Assembly: GCA_951812975.1 (NCBI GenBank)
Contig: CATOTC010000001.1
Location: forward strand, 248,001-312,000
Direction: 5' to 3'
DNA from: an uncultured Acidimicrobiales bacterium
GTDB lineage: Bacteria > Actinomycetota > Acidimicrobiia > Acidimicrobiales > Aldehydirespiratoraceae
DNA: 64,000 nt
The notes below the pieces were generated by a model that saw nothing but the letters and a program-made list of their open reading frames with translations, made no database searches and was not told the origin of the DNA. The translations under genes were made by a program, and so were the position numbers. This document shows positions 6,860 through 14,402 of this stretch, in pieces (positions within the stretch are counted from its first letter, which is position 1; every line of letters starts with the position of its first letter).

Positions 6860-8875
6860 TCAGGCCGGGGCTGCGGATTCGGCTGCCAGCATTTCAACGA
6901 ATCCCGCTAGGGGCACGTCCCGTTCGGGTGCGTCCTGGCCTCGGCGGTTGACACCGACCGTGTCGTTGAGCACATCGTCGTCGCCCACAACGAGGATGTA
7001 CGGGATCTTCTGGACCTTGCCGTTGCGGACACGCTTGCCGAGCGGCTCAACCGCTCCGGTCATCTCGACTCGAACACCGGCGTCAACCAGGCGCTCGGCG
7101 ACCGCATCGGCGTAGTCATTGTGAACCGCTGCCACCGGCAGGACCAGGGCCTGAACCGGCGCCAGCCATGTGGGAAACGCTCCGGCGTAATGCTCGAGCA
7201 GCACCCCGAAGAACCGTTCCACCGACCCGAACAGGGCCCGATGGATCATTACGGGGCGTTTCCGTGAACCGTCGGGGGCGATGTATTCCAAGTCGAAGCG
7301 TTCCGGCAGGTTGAAGTCGAGTTGGACGGTCGACAGCTGCCATGAGCGCCCGATCGCGTCACCCACATCGACGTCGATCTTGGGGCCGTAGAACGCCCCG
7401 CCGCCCTCATCGATGATGTACTCCAAGCCGCTGGCGTCCAGCGATTGGCGCAGCCCCTCGGTGGCCTCGTCCCACAATTCGTCCTCACCGACCGACTTGT
7501 CCGGCGGGCGGGTCGAGAGCTTGGCGACGAAGTCGTCGAACCCGAAGGCGCGCAGCACGCTGAGCACAAAGTCGATCAACGACACGAGCTCGGCCGCGAT
7601 GTCCTCGCGAGTGCAGAAGATGTGGCTGTCGTCCACAGTGAACCCGCGGCTCCGCATCAAGCCGTGCACCGCTCCCGACAGTTCGTAGCGGTACACCGCG
7701 CCCAATTCGAAGAGCCGCAGCGGCAACTCCCGGTAGCTGCGCTGGCCGGACCGGTAGATCATCACATGGAACGGACAGTTCATCGGTTTCGGGTAGTACG
7801 ACGTGCCGTCGAGGTCCATCGGCGGGTACATCGAGTCGGCGTAGAAGTCGAGGTGGCCGGAGGTCTCCCACAGCACCGACTTCGCCAGGTGCGGTGTGAA
7901 CACGAAGTCGTAGCCGCCCTGTTCGTGCCGCAGGCGGCTGTAGTCCTCCATCAGCTTGCGGACCAGCGCACCCTTGGGGTGCCACACGGCCAAGCCGGGT
8001 CCCAACTCCTCGGGCCAGGAGAGCAGGTCGAGTTCGGTGGCGAGGCGACGATGGTCGCGTTTGGCCGCCTCGGCCAGCATCTGCAGGTGTCTCTTCAGTT
8101 CTTTGCGGGAGGACCATGCGGTGCCGTAGACCCGCTGCAGCATCGGCCGGGTCACGTCACCGCGCCAATACGCTCCGGCAACCGACTGGAGCTTGAACGC
8201 GCCGAGCCGGCCTGTGCTCGGCACATGGGGACCGGTACACATGTCGCGGAAGGTGCCGTCGGCCTTGACGTCACCGTTCGCGTAGTAGCTGATCGACGAC
8301 GCGTCCGCGACCTCGCCGGAGTCTTCACCGGTCGCTGACCCAGACACGACGCGGTCGATGATCTCGGCCTTGTAGCGGTCGTCGGCAAAGAACTCCTGGG
8401 CTTCTGAGACAGACAGTTCGTGACGCACGAACGGCTGGTCAGCAGCGACGATCTCGGCCATTCGCTCCTCTATCCGCTCCAGATCACCCTCCGAGAGCGG
8501 CCGGGCGTCAGGCAGTTCGACGTCGTAGTAGAAACCGTTCTCAATAGGGGGCCCTATTGCCAGTTGGGTGCCCGGATAGAGATCGAGGATCGCCTGGGCG
8601 AGAACATGAGCGGTCGAGTGACGGATCGTGCGGAGGCCGGCCTCGGACTCCGGCGTGACTATCTCGACGGTCGATCCGGGGCTCAGCGCCACGTTGAGAT
8701 CCTGTTCGACGCCGTCGACCACCGCTATCAGCGCTTCAGAGGCGAGGCGGGGGCTGATCGACGCAGCCAGATCAGCCGCCGTCGAACCGGCGCTGAGCCG
8801 ACGCTCAGTTCCATCAAGCAGTTCCACACCTATCAGATCAGACATCGGCAGATCAGACATTGGCGAATCAGACAT
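6860..8875 (-). CDS. thrS: Threonyl-tRNA synthetase
   Basis: This 671-aa class II synthetase charges tRNA-Thr. In order it has an N-terminal TGS domain, the ThrS editing/SAD domain (CTGPHVPSTGRL), the class II core with MNCPFHVMIY supplying the zinc cysteine and RSYRELPLRLFELGAVYR as motif 2, motif 3 around GSVERFFGVLLEH, and a C-terminal anticodon-binding domain (ILVVGDDDV, RGQDAPERDVPL). The length is normal. Three in-frame ATGs at 8875, 8860 and 8845 lie in a 15-bp tandem repeat (MSDSP/MSDLP/MSDLI), so the true start is ambiguous. Upstream there is almost nothing but a 32-bp tandem repeat array. Confidence 0.98.
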   Translation of the reverse strand: MSDSPMSDLPMSDLIGVELLDGTERRLSAGSTAADLAASISPRLASEALIAVVDGVEQDLNVALSPGSTVEIVTPESEAGLRTIRHSTAHVLAQAILDLYPGTQLAIGPPIENGFYYDVELPDARPLSEGDLERIEERMAEIVAADQPFVRHELSVSEAQEFFADDRYKAEIIDRVVSGSATGEDSGEVADASSISYYANGDVKADGTFRDMCTGPHVPSTGRLGAFKLQSVAGAYWRGDVTRPMLQRVYGTAWSSRKELKRHLQMLAEAAKRDHRRLATELDLLSWPEELGPGLAVWHPKGALVRKLMEDYSRLRHEQGGYDFVFTPHLAKSVLWETSGHLDFYADSMYPPMDLDGTSYYPKPMNCPFHVMIYRSGQRSYRELPLRLFELGAVYRYELSGAVHGLMRSRGFTVDDSHIFCTREDIAAELVSLIDFVLSVLRAFGFDDFVAKLSTRPPDKSVGEDELWDEATEGLRQSLDASGLEYIIDEGGGAFYGPKIDVDVGDAIGRSWQLSTVQLDFNLPERFDLEYIAPDGSRKRPVMIHRALFGSVERFFGVLLEHYAGAFPTWLAPVQALVLPVAAVHNDYADAVAERLVDAGVRVEMTGAVEPLGKRVRNGKVQKIPYILVVGDDDVLNDTVGVNRRGQDAPERDVPLAGFVEMLAAESAAPA
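8830..8875 (-). repeat. 15-bp tandem repeat that triplicates the thrS start codon
   Basis: Three consecutive units start ATGTCTGAT and encode MSDSP, MSDLP and MSDLI. Each unit keeps the reading frame, so the thrS message offers three equivalent start codons 15 bases apart. Coding then continues without a break into the TGS domain. Confidence 0.85.
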
Positions 8876-8898
8876 AGGCAGCCAACGATACCGCCCCC

Positions 8899-9082
8899 TT
8901 CAGCCACGCCCCGACGATTAAACAGCGCGGCTCCGGCCACTCCCGGCGATTAAACAGCGCGGCTCCGGCTACGTCGGGCGAATTCGCAGCACGGCTCCGG
9001 CCACGCCCGGCGAATAGACAGCACGGCTCCGGCCACGCCCGGCGAATAATCAGCACGGCTCCGGCCACGCCCGGCGCTAGCA
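8899..9082. repeat. 32-bp tandem repeat array between plsC and thrS
   Basis: Five full units begin at 8923, 8955, 8987, 9019 and 9051, each opening with CAGCRCGGCTCCGGCYAC and followed by a variant of GCCCGGCGAWTAAT; a partial unit precedes the first. The spacing is exactly 32 bp (about three helical turns). The array fills nearly the whole gap between the thrS start and the plsC stop, so it would be the thrS promoter or leader region. 32 is not a multiple of three and no convincing protein is encoded. Units are contiguous without spacers, so this is not a CRISPR. Confidence 0.92.
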
Positions 9083-9088
9083 ACGCGC

Positions 9089-9853
9089 TCAACTCGCTGC
9101 CGCGGTCGGTTGCAGCACTTCTGTGGAGGAACGGCGCGGCAACGTCTCGTGATCGGCCGCCGACTGGGACTGCTCGGGCGACGTTGCACCACCCCTCGTG
9201 GCGTACTCGTCCACGTAGTCCTGCCCGGTCAGGTTCTTGATCTCGAACATCAATTCGTCGGTCAGGTGACGCAACTGGAGCTTCTGGTTGGTCGCCGATC
9301 CAGTTCCGGACGGAAACATCGGTTCACCGAAACGAACCTCCACCGGGCGAAACGGTTTCGGCGCTCTGGCATCGGGGGGTTGCACCGCCCGGGTACCGAG
9401 GATCCCCACCGGGATGATCGGGGCGCCGGTCCGCAACGACAGCCGAACCGCGCCCGTATGTCCCTTGTGAAGGAATCCGTCACGAGCCCTGGTCCCTTCG
9501 GGATAGATCCCGAAGAGCTCCCCGTCGGTCAGAAGCCGAGCCGCCGTGTCGAGCGCACGGGCCGAGGCGTTCCCGCCTCCACGGTCGATCGGGATCATCC
9601 CCAGTGCCGGGAACAAGCGGCGAGTCTTCCAGTCGTCGAGATACTCCGATTTGCCGACGAAGGTTATTCGGCGCCGCAGCGTGGCCGGCAGGAAGAAGCT
9701 GTCGATCACCGACACGTGATTGGGTGCCAGGATGGCCGGACCGTGCGCGGGCACATTTTCGCCTCCAACCACCCTGATCCGCCACAAGGCGGAAAAAACC
9801 GGTCGGAGGAGGACCTTTGCGGGCGTCTGTAGTTGTCCCTGCTCCCGACCCAT
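9089..9853 (-). CDS. 1-acyl-sn-glycerol-3-phosphate acyltransferase (PlsC-like)
   Basis: This 254-aa enzyme is expected to acylate lysophosphatidic acid to phosphatidic acid at the membrane. The catalytic NHx4D is NHVSVID (about residues 46-52) and the phosphate-binding motif is YPEGTR (about 120-125). A GTGAVRLSLRTGAPIIPVGI-type third block follows. The C-terminus has a Glu/Gln/Ser-rich tail without family features. The start MGREQGQLQTP is 9 bases from the mshC stop, suggesting co-transcription. The stop lies 7 bp from the tandem repeat array. Confidence 0.92.
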   Translation of the reverse strand: MGREQGQLQTPAKVLLRPVFSALWRIRVVGGENVPAHGPAILAPNHVSVIDSFFLPATLRRRITFVGKSEYLDDWKTRRLFPALGMIPIDRGGGNASARALDTAARLLTDGELFGIYPEGTRARDGFLHKGHTGAVRLSLRTGAPIIPVGILGTRAVQPPDARAPKPFRPVEVRFGEPMFPSGTGSATNQKLQLRHLTDELMFEIKNLTGQDYVDEYATRGGATSPEQSQSAADHETLPRRSSTEVLQPTAAAS

Positions 9854-9862
9854 GGACTCCGA

Positions 9863-10984
9863 TTATAGGGCGACTCCGATCAGTGCTGCTGCGGTGCTCA
9901 CTCCCCGTCCCGCTGCTACAGCCTCGTCGATCACCGTGAGCGCGGCCGGAACGTCCAGGTCGTCGTCGAGATGCGCTCTGACTTCGTTGACAGCCGCTGA
10001 TCCGTCGCCCGCCGCTCGCCAGAGCTCGAGCCGCTCAGCGGCATCGGACATCAACTGATCACTCCAGTTCCAGGGGCGACGGTAGTGGTGCGCGCTCAGA
10101 GCCAAGCGGATGGCCATCGGGTCGTACTGCGACCGGAGCTCATGGACGAAGACCAGGTTCTGGGTCGACTTCGACATCTTGCGACCGTTGAGGTACGCCA
10201 TCGACTGGTGCAGCCAGTGCTTCACGAACGGTTCGCCGGTGGCCGCTTCGCTCTGCGCCCTTACGCACTCGTGATGCGGGTACAGCAGGTCTATCCCTCC
10301 CCCGTGGAGGTCGATCGTCGCTCCGAGTTCGCGTAACGCCAGCGCCGTGCATTCGATGTGCCATCCGGGGCGACCGGGGCCCCAGCGCGACTCCCAGGCA
10401 GGTTCTCCGGCACCGGACGGTCGCCACATCAAGAAGTCGAGGGGGTCACGTTTCTGGGGGTCGCTGGGATCTTCGCGCCACTCGAGTCCCAGCTTCTGCA
10501 TCCGTTCGCGTCCCAGCGAGCCGAGTGAGCCGAAGTCGGCCGACGCTCGGGTGTCGAAGTACACGCTGCCGTTGACGACATAAGCCATCCGACGTTCGAG
10601 GATCGTCTCGATCACCCCCCTGATGTCGGGAATGGCTCCAGTGGCGCGCGGTGCCGACCAGGCAGGCAGCACGTTCAGTGCTTCCATGTCGTCATCGAAG
10701 CGGGCCGTCTCTCCGAAGGCCAGATCGAGGTAGTGGACCCCGCGCTGCTGAGCGGCGGAAAGGATGTCGTCGTCGACGTCGGTGATGTTGCGCACACAGC
10801 GGGTCTCATGCCCGCGGTCACGGAGACGGCGCTGCAGCACATCGTAGGTGACGTAGGTGGCGGCGTGGCCGAGGTGCGTGGCGTCATAGGGAGTGATACC
10901 GCATACGTACATGGTGACGACCGGACCAGGAGCGAATCCGACAGTCGCGCCCCGGTGGGTGTCGTAGAGCTGCATCGGCTCCAT
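9863..10984 (-). CDS. mshC: Cysteine:glucosaminyl-inositol ligase MshC (mycothiol biosynthesis)
   Basis: This 373-aa protein is a paralogue of cysteinyl-tRNA synthetase that links cysteine to GlcN-inositol in mycothiol synthesis. The MshC/CysS zinc and HIGH region reads YVCGITPYDATHLGHAATY (about 27-45), the second zinc site includes GWHIECTAL and PHHE, and the KMSKS loop is RKMSKSTQN (about 275). The TPYDATHLGHAATY form and the short C-terminus without an anticodon-binding domain point to MshC rather than CysS. It is somewhat shorter than the roughly 410-aa mycobacterial enzyme. A second ATG at 10975 has GGAG just upstream and could be the start. Mycothiol use agrees with the Rv2466c-like gene at 29.3 kb. 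Confidence 0.88.
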   Translation of the reverse strand: MEPMQLYDTHRGATVGFAPGPVVTMYVCGITPYDATHLGHAATYVTYDVLQRRLRDRGHETRCVRNITDVDDDILSAAQQRGVHYLDLAFGETARFDDDMEALNVLPAWSAPRATGAIPDIRGVIETILERRMAYVVNGSVYFDTRASADFGSLGSLGRERMQKLGLEWREDPSDPQKRDPLDFLMWRPSGAGEPAWESRWGPGRPGWHIECTALALRELGATIDLHGGGIDLLYPHHECVRAQSEAATGEPFVKHWLHQSMAYLNGRKMSKSTQNLVFVHELRSQYDPMAIRLALSAHHYRRPWNWSDQLMSDAAERLELWRAAGDGSAAVNEVRAHLDDDLDVPAALTVIDEAVAAGRGVSTAAALIGVAL

Positions 10985-11000
10985 GGGTGCTCAACGACTG

Positions 11001-11672
11001 CTAGGCGTGCGGATCATCGTTGATACCCGCGAGTTGCAACGCGACCCGCGTCTTGTAACGGACGTTCAACTGCAACAACACCGCGGTGAACGCCTCTATG
11101 GCGGTGGCGTTGGACAACTCACCCGCATCCAACGGCCTCATCCCGGGGATCTGGCCGCAGAGGTCGGCGATCGTGACCGTTGCCCGCTGATGGTCTGAAC
11201 AGATCAGGATGTCGGACACAACGGGGCGGTCGATACGGCCGAGTTCGGTTGCGGGTACATGATGGAACGCGGCGGCGACGAATGAGTCGCGCAGTTCCGC
11301 TTGCACGCTGGCACTGACCGAGCCCCTCGGAGGCACCAGTGGTTGAAACTCGCGGCCGACCTTCGACAGTGCGTTGCTCATGCAGACGACCACCTTGCCG
11401 CGGAGTTTCGGACGGACGCTGTGGGCGGTCTCGGTGGCGGCGTTCCAGGGCGTGGCGATCACCACCACCTCCCCCTCGGCCGCGCCGAGGTTGTCGGCGC
11501 TGTCGATCAGCAGCTCGGAGCGCGGCCACCGGTCGATGATCGAGTCACGCACTTCCATGGCCCGATACTTCGAGCGGGACCCGATCGTCACGGAGTGGCC
11601 AACCGAAGCCAACCTCGCTGCCAGGGCCGTACCAGCGGGACCGGTAGCGCCGAGTAATCCGATGTGCATCAC
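11001..11672 (-). CDS. npdG: NADPH-dependent F420 reductase
   Basis: This 223-aa Rossmann protein should transfer hydride between NADPH and coenzyme F420. The N-terminal dinucleotide loop is GLLGATGPAGTALAARLA and is followed by the NADP-phosphate contact IGSRSKYRA (about residues 30-40). Later family blocks are VVIATPWNA, VVCMSNAL and a C-terminal segment with MRPLDAGELSNATAIEAFTAVLLQLN. An alternative ATG is the second codon. F420 cofactors are common in Actinobacteria. It is transcribed toward mshC with a 16-bp gap and diverges from the fabI gene. Confidence 0.9.
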   Translation of the reverse strand: MMHIGLLGATGPAGTALAARLASVGHSVTIGSRSKYRAMEVRDSIIDRWPRSELLIDSADNLGAAEGEVVVIATPWNAATETAHSVRPKLRGKVVVCMSNALSKVGREFQPLVPPRGSVSASVQAELRDSFVAAAFHHVPATELGRIDRPVVSDILICSDHQRATVTIADLCGQIPGMRPLDAGELSNATAIEAFTAVLLQLNVRYKTRVALQLAGINDDPHA

Positions 11673-11720
11673 AGTGAGGGTACGGTGCTGGGCAGGACTC
11701 CAACACAGTAAGGGAGAATC

Positions 11721-12488
11721 GTGGGTCTATTGGACGGAAAACGAATCGTGGTCACCGGCGTTCTCACCGACGCCTCATTGGCGTTCGGTGTTGCCACCAG
11801 GGCTCAGGAGCAGGGCGCCGAGATCGTGCTGACCGGCGCGGGCCGCGGTCTGCGATTGACCCAACGAACTGCCCGCAAGCTGCCGACTGAGGTTGAGGTG
11901 CTCGAGTTCGACGTCACCGAGCCGAGCCATGCCGAGAGCCTGCGCAACGCCCTCGAAGCGAAGTGGGGCCGAGTCGACGGTGCTCTTCATGCCATCGGAT
12001 TCGCGCCCGAAGCCTGCCTGGGCGAGGACTTCATGGGGGCCACGTGGGACGACGTGAAGGTCGCCATCGAGATCTCAACCTATTCGCTCAAGCTTCTGGC
12101 CGACGCAGTCGCACCGCTGATGACCGACGGAGGCTCGATCGTCGCTCTCGACTTCGACGCGACGGTCACCTGGCCCGCCTACAACTGGATGGGGGTCGCC
12201 AAGGCTGCGTTGGAATCGACCAACCGCTATCTCGCCCGTGAGCTCGGACCGTCGCAGATCCGCTGCAATCTGGTCGCCGCCGGCCCGATTCGAACGATGG
12301 CCGCCAAGTCCATTCCCGGGTTCTCAGCCTTCGAGGACGTGTGGGACTCCCGTGCACCACTCGGCTGGGACGTCGGGGATTCCAGCGCCGTGGCCGAGAC
12401 GTCAGTGGCTCTGCTGTCCGACTGGTTCCGCGCCACCACCGGTTCGATGATCCACGCCGACGGCGGCTACCACATCATCGGCGCCTGA
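11721..12488 (+). CDS. fabI: Enoyl-[acyl-carrier-protein] reductase, InhA-like
   Basis: This NADH-dependent SDR reduces the enoyl-ACP intermediate of type II fatty acid synthesis. The protein is 255 aa. The cofactor region is MGLLDGKRIVVTGVLTDASLAFGVA, the catalytic Tyr and Lys are in PAYNWMGVAKAALES (Tyr about 153, Lys about 160), and the substrate-loop segment AAGPIRTMAAKSIPGF is close to mycobacterial InhA. The start is a GTG with GGGAG seven bases upstream. It diverges from the F420 reductase gene; the 48-bp gap must hold both promoters. Confidence 0.96.
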   Translation: MGLLDGKRIVVTGVLTDASLAFGVATRAQEQGAEIVLTGAGRGLRLTQRTARKLPTEVEVLEFDVTEPSHAESLRNALEAKWGRVDGALHAIGFAPEACLGEDFMGATWDDVKVAIEISTYSLKLLADAVAPLMTDGGSIVALDFDATVTWPAYNWMGVAKAALESTNRYLARELGPSQIRCNLVAAGPIRTMAAKSIPGFSAFEDVWDSRAPLGWDVGDSSAVAETSVALLSDWFRATTGSMIHADGGYHIIGA

Positions 12489-12670
12489 CATCAACATGCG
12501 CCGGTAGCGTTGACCGGAGATAGACATCCTCAACCGCCACCGATAGCCCACCACAAAATTTTTTCGAGAAATTCTGGAATTTCGCGCGACGCGGAGGCCT
12601 CAGCGGGCAAGTACCCAGTGACAAGCAAGTAGAGCCGAGTCGGCTACTGCTGAGACACAGGGAGAAAATC
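12489..12670. promoter_or_regulatory. Intergenic region with a leader hairpin
   Basis: No gene is seen in this 182-bp gap. An A/T-rich patch (12556-12582) could hold promoter elements. A hairpin at 12628-12648 (AGTAG, two-base bulge, CCGA paired with TCGGCTACT) ends about 22 bp before the next start codon and would sit in its 5' leader. Confidence 0.4.
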
Positions 12671-13045
12671 ATGGATACAACAACCAGACACCATGCCGCT
12701 CAGCGGCATCGCAGGCTCACTCGGATTGTGGGGGCAGCTGTGCTCACAATGTCGGTGCTCATTGCAACGGTCCAGACCGCAAGCGCAGAGACATACGATC
12801 CGTACAAGTCTGGAAACAATGCCGCTGGTTATGGGGACGGATTCACAGAAAACGACTTTCATGACATCGACCGCAAGGTTTGCGGATTCTGGGGCTGCAA
12901 CTACAACGACGGAACTAACGAGTTCTACAATTCGGACGGAACCGGCACGGTGTACCGCGGGATGGCTTGCGGCACCCATCGCTATCGGCATCAGTCATCC
13001 GATGGCGGTCAGGAAAACGAACAGTTGAGTCGAGATTGTACCTGA
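12671..13045 (+). CDS. Small secreted protein of unknown function
   Basis: The 124-aa product has a basic N-terminus, a hydrophobic core (VGAAVLTMSVLIATV) and a likely signal-peptidase site after TASA (about residue 40). The mature part is only about 80 residues, rich in Gly, Asn, Asp and Tyr, with cysteines in VCGFWGC, ACGT and the C-terminal DCT, so one or two disulfides are likely. GGGAGAAAATC precedes the ATG. I do not recognise a family. It is followed 2 bp later by a lipoprotein gene on the same strand. Confidence 0.7.
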   Translation: MDTTTRHHAAQRHRRLTRIVGAAVLTMSVLIATVQTASAETYDPYKSGNNAAGYGDGFTENDFHDIDRKVCGFWGCNYNDGTNEFYNSDGTGTVYRGMACGTHRYRHQSSDGGQENEQLSRDCT

Positions 13046-13047
13046 GC

Positions 13048-13788
13048 ATGTCTCGTCTGAGGGTACGCGGGCGGTGGACGCCGTTGGTTTTGGCGTTCAT
13101 CGTCTGCGTGGGGGGTTCGTGTTCTGACTCTCCTCCGCCCGATCCCGTTGTGGCGGAGCCGATTCTGGATGCCAATGCCCTTGATCAGGTGATCCGCGGC
13201 GCGCTTGAGGAGTTCAATGCGGCCGAGGAGGCGTTCGCGGCGTGTCTGCGCGGGGCGGGGTTCGATTATACGCCGCGGGCCGCCCAAGTGACCGTGACGT
13301 CTGATCACGGGGGTTTGCGGAGCAGGGCCGAAATGATCCGCACCGTCGGCTATGGCATCGTCGATGGCGAAGCAGGTGCTGGTGTTCAGGTGTTCGTGAG
13401 CAGCGGTGATCTTCCAGCGGCTCAGCGCGAGGCCTTTGAGGCGTCCGTCTCGCCGGGAGGCGGGTGCGGGAATCGGCTGAACTATGTGGACATCCAGCAA
13501 GTTGTCCAAGAATATCAGGATATGCCGCCAAGAGTAGACGACAGAGTTCTGGCAGATCCCGAATTCATCGAAGCTCAGAACAACTGGAGAAAGTGCATAA
13601 AGAGTCTTGGCTATCAGTTCAACTCGCCAATCGACGCTTTCAACTACATCGAGTCTAAGTTCTTCACTATAGGCTTAGATCCTGAAGATATCGCGGCGTT
13701 GGCCGAGGAAGAAGTCCGGATAGCTACAGCCGACCTCGATTGTTTCAATAAACATCTAGACCCTATCGTTAGAGAGCTGGGAAAATGA
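13048..13788 (+). CDS. Lipoprotein of unknown function
   Basis: This 246-aa protein has a lipoprotein signal peptide with lipobox GGSC (about residues 22-25). The mature part is mostly helical and acidic and contains paired Cys segments: AACLRGAGFDY and, about 100 residues later, WRKCIKSLGYQF, then a final DLDCF. This W-x-x-C/C pattern recurs in uncharacterised actinobacterial lipoproteins, but I cannot name a function. The ATG at 13048 is chosen because the hydrophobic signal follows directly; the frame extends upstream to 12967 without a signal. GC at third positions falls sharply after about 13505, part-way through the gene. Confidence 0.72.
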   Translation: MSRLRVRGRWTPLVLAFIVCVGGSCSDSPPPDPVVAEPILDANALDQVIRGALEEFNAAEEAFAACLRGAGFDYTPRAAQVTVTSDHGGLRSRAEMIRTVGYGIVDGEAGAGVQVFVSSGDLPAAQREAFEASVSPGGGCGNRLNYVDIQQVVQEYQDMPPRVDDRVLADPEFIEAQNNWRKCIKSLGYQFNSPIDAFNYIESKFFTIGLDPEDIAALAEEEVRIATADLDCFNKHLDPIVRELGK

Positions 13789-14381
13789 TGAAAAGACGAT
13801 TCCTCAAAACACACCTTATCGTTGCGATACTCTTCGCATTGTTGTTACTTGGCTGCTCAGCTGATGACAACAGCCAGGTTCGAGCTGTCAGTTATACCGA
13901 GGCTGACAAACTATATTGCGTTGCGTCATCGGGGTCCAAAGTCAACATTGCCGATATAATCGATGGTGGTGAATGCGGCGAAGATTTCGCTCGACAGGGA
14001 GACCTGTACGACCATATTGGAAGTGGTTCCGGGTTTTCGATACCGCCCCAGGAAGCTGATTGCATCACTCAAGTCGCCACCAAATGGAGTGTCAACGGTC
14101 CTTCCTTTATCTTTTTAGTTCATTCACTCGGAGAGAACGGAATCGAAATCCGCACGCCGGAAGAATCTGCGATTGAACGTCGAGAGTTGAGAGCGGACTC
14201 GAGATGCTTCATTGATTTCTGGGTCTTGCCCGACGTTAGAGAAGGCGATGTGTTTGAGATCCTTCTCAGAAATCAAACAATTCCCATCACCGTTGGCAAA
14301 ATCAACTCCTCGAGGGGCGGCGGCGCCGTGAGCGGACTTGAGCCGATCGGTGACGAAGTCCGCATCGGCATATGGTCATAA
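13785..14381 (+). CDS. Lipoprotein of unknown function, lower-GC gene
   Basis: The 198-aa product has a clear signal peptide and lipobox LLGC (Cys24). The mature domain has several cysteines (LYCVASS, GGECGED, DCITQ, RCFIDF) and a central region resembling short beta-rich repeats (YTEADKLYCV). It may fold like a small septum-formation/DUF-type extracellular domain, but this is weak. The start overlaps the previous stop by 4 bp (ATGA). Codon use is clearly less GC-biased than in neighbouring housekeeping genes, which suggests transfer or relaxed selection. Confidence 0.72.
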   Translation: MMKRRFLKTHLIVAILFALLLLGCSADDNSQVRAVSYTEADKLYCVASSGSKVNIADIIDGGECGEDFARQGDLYDHIGSGSGFSIPPQEADCITQVATKWSVNGPSFIFLVHSLGENGIEIRTPEESAIERRELRADSRCFIDFWVLPDVREGDVFEILLRNQTIPITVGKINSSRGGGAVSGLEPIGDEVRIGIWS

Positions 14382-14402
14382 CGGCACTTAACCACCATGT
14401 CG

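Noticed and set aside
7445..8338. 297-aa plus-strand ORF inside thrS
   Set aside because: Shadow of a complete threonyl-tRNA synthetase; no independent coding signal.
8899..9082. Short regular repeats as a CRISPR array
   Set aside because: The units are contiguous with no unique spacers, and there are no cas genes.
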